From contig NZ_FNHX01000002.1 of the NCBI RefSeq assembly GCF_900103405.1, forward strand, positions 314,496 through 378,495: 64,000 nucleotides of DNA. The letters run 5' to 3'. The first letter of the stretch is position 1, and each line of letters opens with the position of its first letter. The translations under genes were made by a program, and so were the position numbers. The notes below the pieces were generated by a model that was not told the DNA's origin, made no database searches, and saw only the letters and a list, made by a program, of their open reading frames with translations. This document shows, piece by piece, positions 63,572 through 64,000 of this stretch. This DNA comes from Polaromonas sp. JS666 (GTDB lineage: Bacteria > Pseudomonadota > Gammaproteobacteria > Burkholderiales > Burkholderiaceae_C).

Positions 63572-63658
63572 GCCTAATGTAGAAATGACCGGACCACCAA
63601 CACTTGCGGCGAAGCCGCCTCCTGCTGCTGTGGATCCGTGTCGATTGAAATGTTAAGC
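63572..63658 (-). other. attC site with an altered core
   Basis: 87 bases, ends GCCTAAT and GTTAAGC, inner stem GCGGC-GAA-GCCGC. The last base of the first end is T where C is expected, so on the minus strand the core reads ATTAGGC instead of GTTAGGC, which would affect the cut point. Confidence 0.7.
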
Positions 63659-63666
63659 CTCACACC

Positions 63667-63900
63667 TCAGTCCTCCGAGCCAAGACGCCTTGAAACACGC
63701 GCCCTTACCTTTTCTCTAAGCGCTGAATCGCTGCGAGGGTCCATTCCCTCCGTAACGAACACTCTGTCCGTAAACCCATCGACGTCCTTCGCTAAGGTGA
63801 TGAAGCTCCCGCTATCTCTCGCAGCCTTACTGAAGCCCAAAACAGAGCTCAACTCGGCTAACAGTGCATTCACGGCGGCGGCGTTCGGGTTGTCTTGCAT
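63667..63900 (-). CDS. Cassette gene 4, small unknown protein
   Basis: 77 residues from MQDNPNAAAVNALLAELSSV. Helical-looking N-terminus, then DSGSFITLAKDVDGFTDRVF and REKVRARVSRRLGSED, basic at the end. Unrecognised. The start is placed 5 bases inside the boundary of the neighbouring attC; a longer in-frame start would run through that site and is unlikely. Confidence 0.65.
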   Translation of the reverse strand: MQDNPNAAAVNALLAELSSVLGFSKAARDSGSFITLAKDVDGFTDRVFVTEGMDPRSDSALREKVRARVSRRLGSED

Positions 63901-63905
63901 GTGAG

Positions 63906-63965
63906 GCCTAACGTTTGACTTAAGCGGCCTGCCGAAGGCAGGTCCGCTTGAAGGAAGGGTTAGGC
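63906..63965 (-). other. attC recombination site
   Basis: 60 bases bounded by GCCTAAC and GTTAGGC. The stem AAGCGG-CCTGCC-GAA-GGCAGG-CCGCTT is interrupted by a single unpaired T at 63943, the type of extrahelical base that integrases read for strand choice. Confidence 0.92.
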
Positions 63966-63976
63966 CTCGGGCGCAT

Positions 63977-64000
63977 TTACCTGCCACACAGTTCGACGAC
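63977..64000 (-). CDS. End of a further cassette gene (cut by window edge)
   Basis: Seven codons (VVELCGR) and a TAA, 11 bases beyond the last attC on the minus strand. The position fits the stop of a fifth cassette gene, but this is too short to confirm. Confidence 0.3.
   Translation of the reverse strand, partial: VVELCGR

Larger units (their letters stand above)
62168..64000 (-). mobile_element. Integron gene-cassette array (distal end, continues past window)
   Basis: Four leftward small genes, each with an attC recombination site at its 3' end: attC sites at 62503-62559, 63025-63102, 63572-63658 and 63906-63965, plus a degenerate remnant at 62168-62220. Sites share RYYYAAC/GTTRRRY ends and a GAA loop in the central hairpin, so they are of one type, as in chromosomal integrons. 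All genes read right to left, so attI and integrase, if present, lie to the right. No integrase gene is in the window; an array without integrase cannot be excluded. Confidence 0.88.

Noticed and set aside
62218-63900. CRISPR array
   Set aside because: The repeated elements are inverted hairpins 57-87 bases long, bounded by RYYYAAC/GTTRRRY and separated by genes, not short direct repeats with spacers.
63659-63904. Plus-strand 88-codon frame in the last complete cassette
   Set aside because: The minus-strand gene has start and stop positioned correctly against the attC sites, as do the other three cassettes; the plus-strand frame is its shadow.

Overview
The window is high-GC DNA, apart from a few AT-richer islands, and encodes ordinary proteobacterial machinery. 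Several traits point to a betaproteobacterium of the order Burkholderiales, probably a Comamonadaceae relative (Polaromonas/Variovorax/Rhodoferax-like). These are an autotransporter with the extended signal peptide of beta- and gammaproteobacteria, Tct-type and Liv-type transporters, proteins of the DUF2827 family, and frequent ATA-GGC (Ile-Gly) codon pairs. The genus is an inference from style only, not from a marker gene.

Left part (1-8019): a leftward run of small redox and electrophile-stress genes (pirin, DoxX, flavodoxin-like quinone reductase, OsmC, second pirin), divergent from a LysR regulator that has a perfect palindrome just upstream. Next come a FAD oxidoreductase and a tightly coupled trio for tRNA and RNA modification (gluQ, trmB, an RluA-family pseudouridine synthase).

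Centre-left (8020-23590): the most striking region. An AT-rich, hairpin-bearing control region precedes a 3,251-residue trimeric autotransporter adhesin. About 2,870 residues of it are a low-complexity Ser/Thr-rich stalk (roughly two thirds Ser+Thr in the units counted by hand). It is followed by a compact run of four DUF2827 glycosyltransferase-like paralogues, with a small secreted four-cysteine protein between the second and third. The reading offered here is that this is a dedicated surface-adhesin glycosylation locus. That link is an inference.

Middle (23587-42486): two Tat-exported proteins (transglutaminase-like, TlpA-like), an acetyltransferase, an orphan egtD, and alaS. Then follows a long operon resembling hydroxyproline catabolism: a DapA-family deaminase, a ferredoxin-like subunit, a FAD/BFD subunit and a complete Liv-type ABC transporter with two binding proteins, ended by a GntR regulator. 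A MocR-type regulator stands divergent from gabT, with a dyad operator candidate between them.

Middle-right (42513-50303): a spermidine/putrescine-type ABC transporter with two paralogous binding proteins, an NTF2-like protein and a cupin, then a gabD-like dehydrogenase. With gabT this suggests polyamine or GABA uptake and conversion to succinate.

Right part (50342-64000): a TctD/TctE-like two-component system and tctBA, with a candidate coupled leader peptide and no tctC. These are followed by a DsrE-like protein, a lower-GC DUF262/HNH gene that may be anti-phage, a polar amino-acid type ABC operon with a fused binding-protein/permease, and a CYTH-CHAD protein. After tRNA-Gly(CCC) the sequence becomes an integron cassette array read leftwards: four small unknown genes separated by recognisable attC sites, continuing beyond the right edge.
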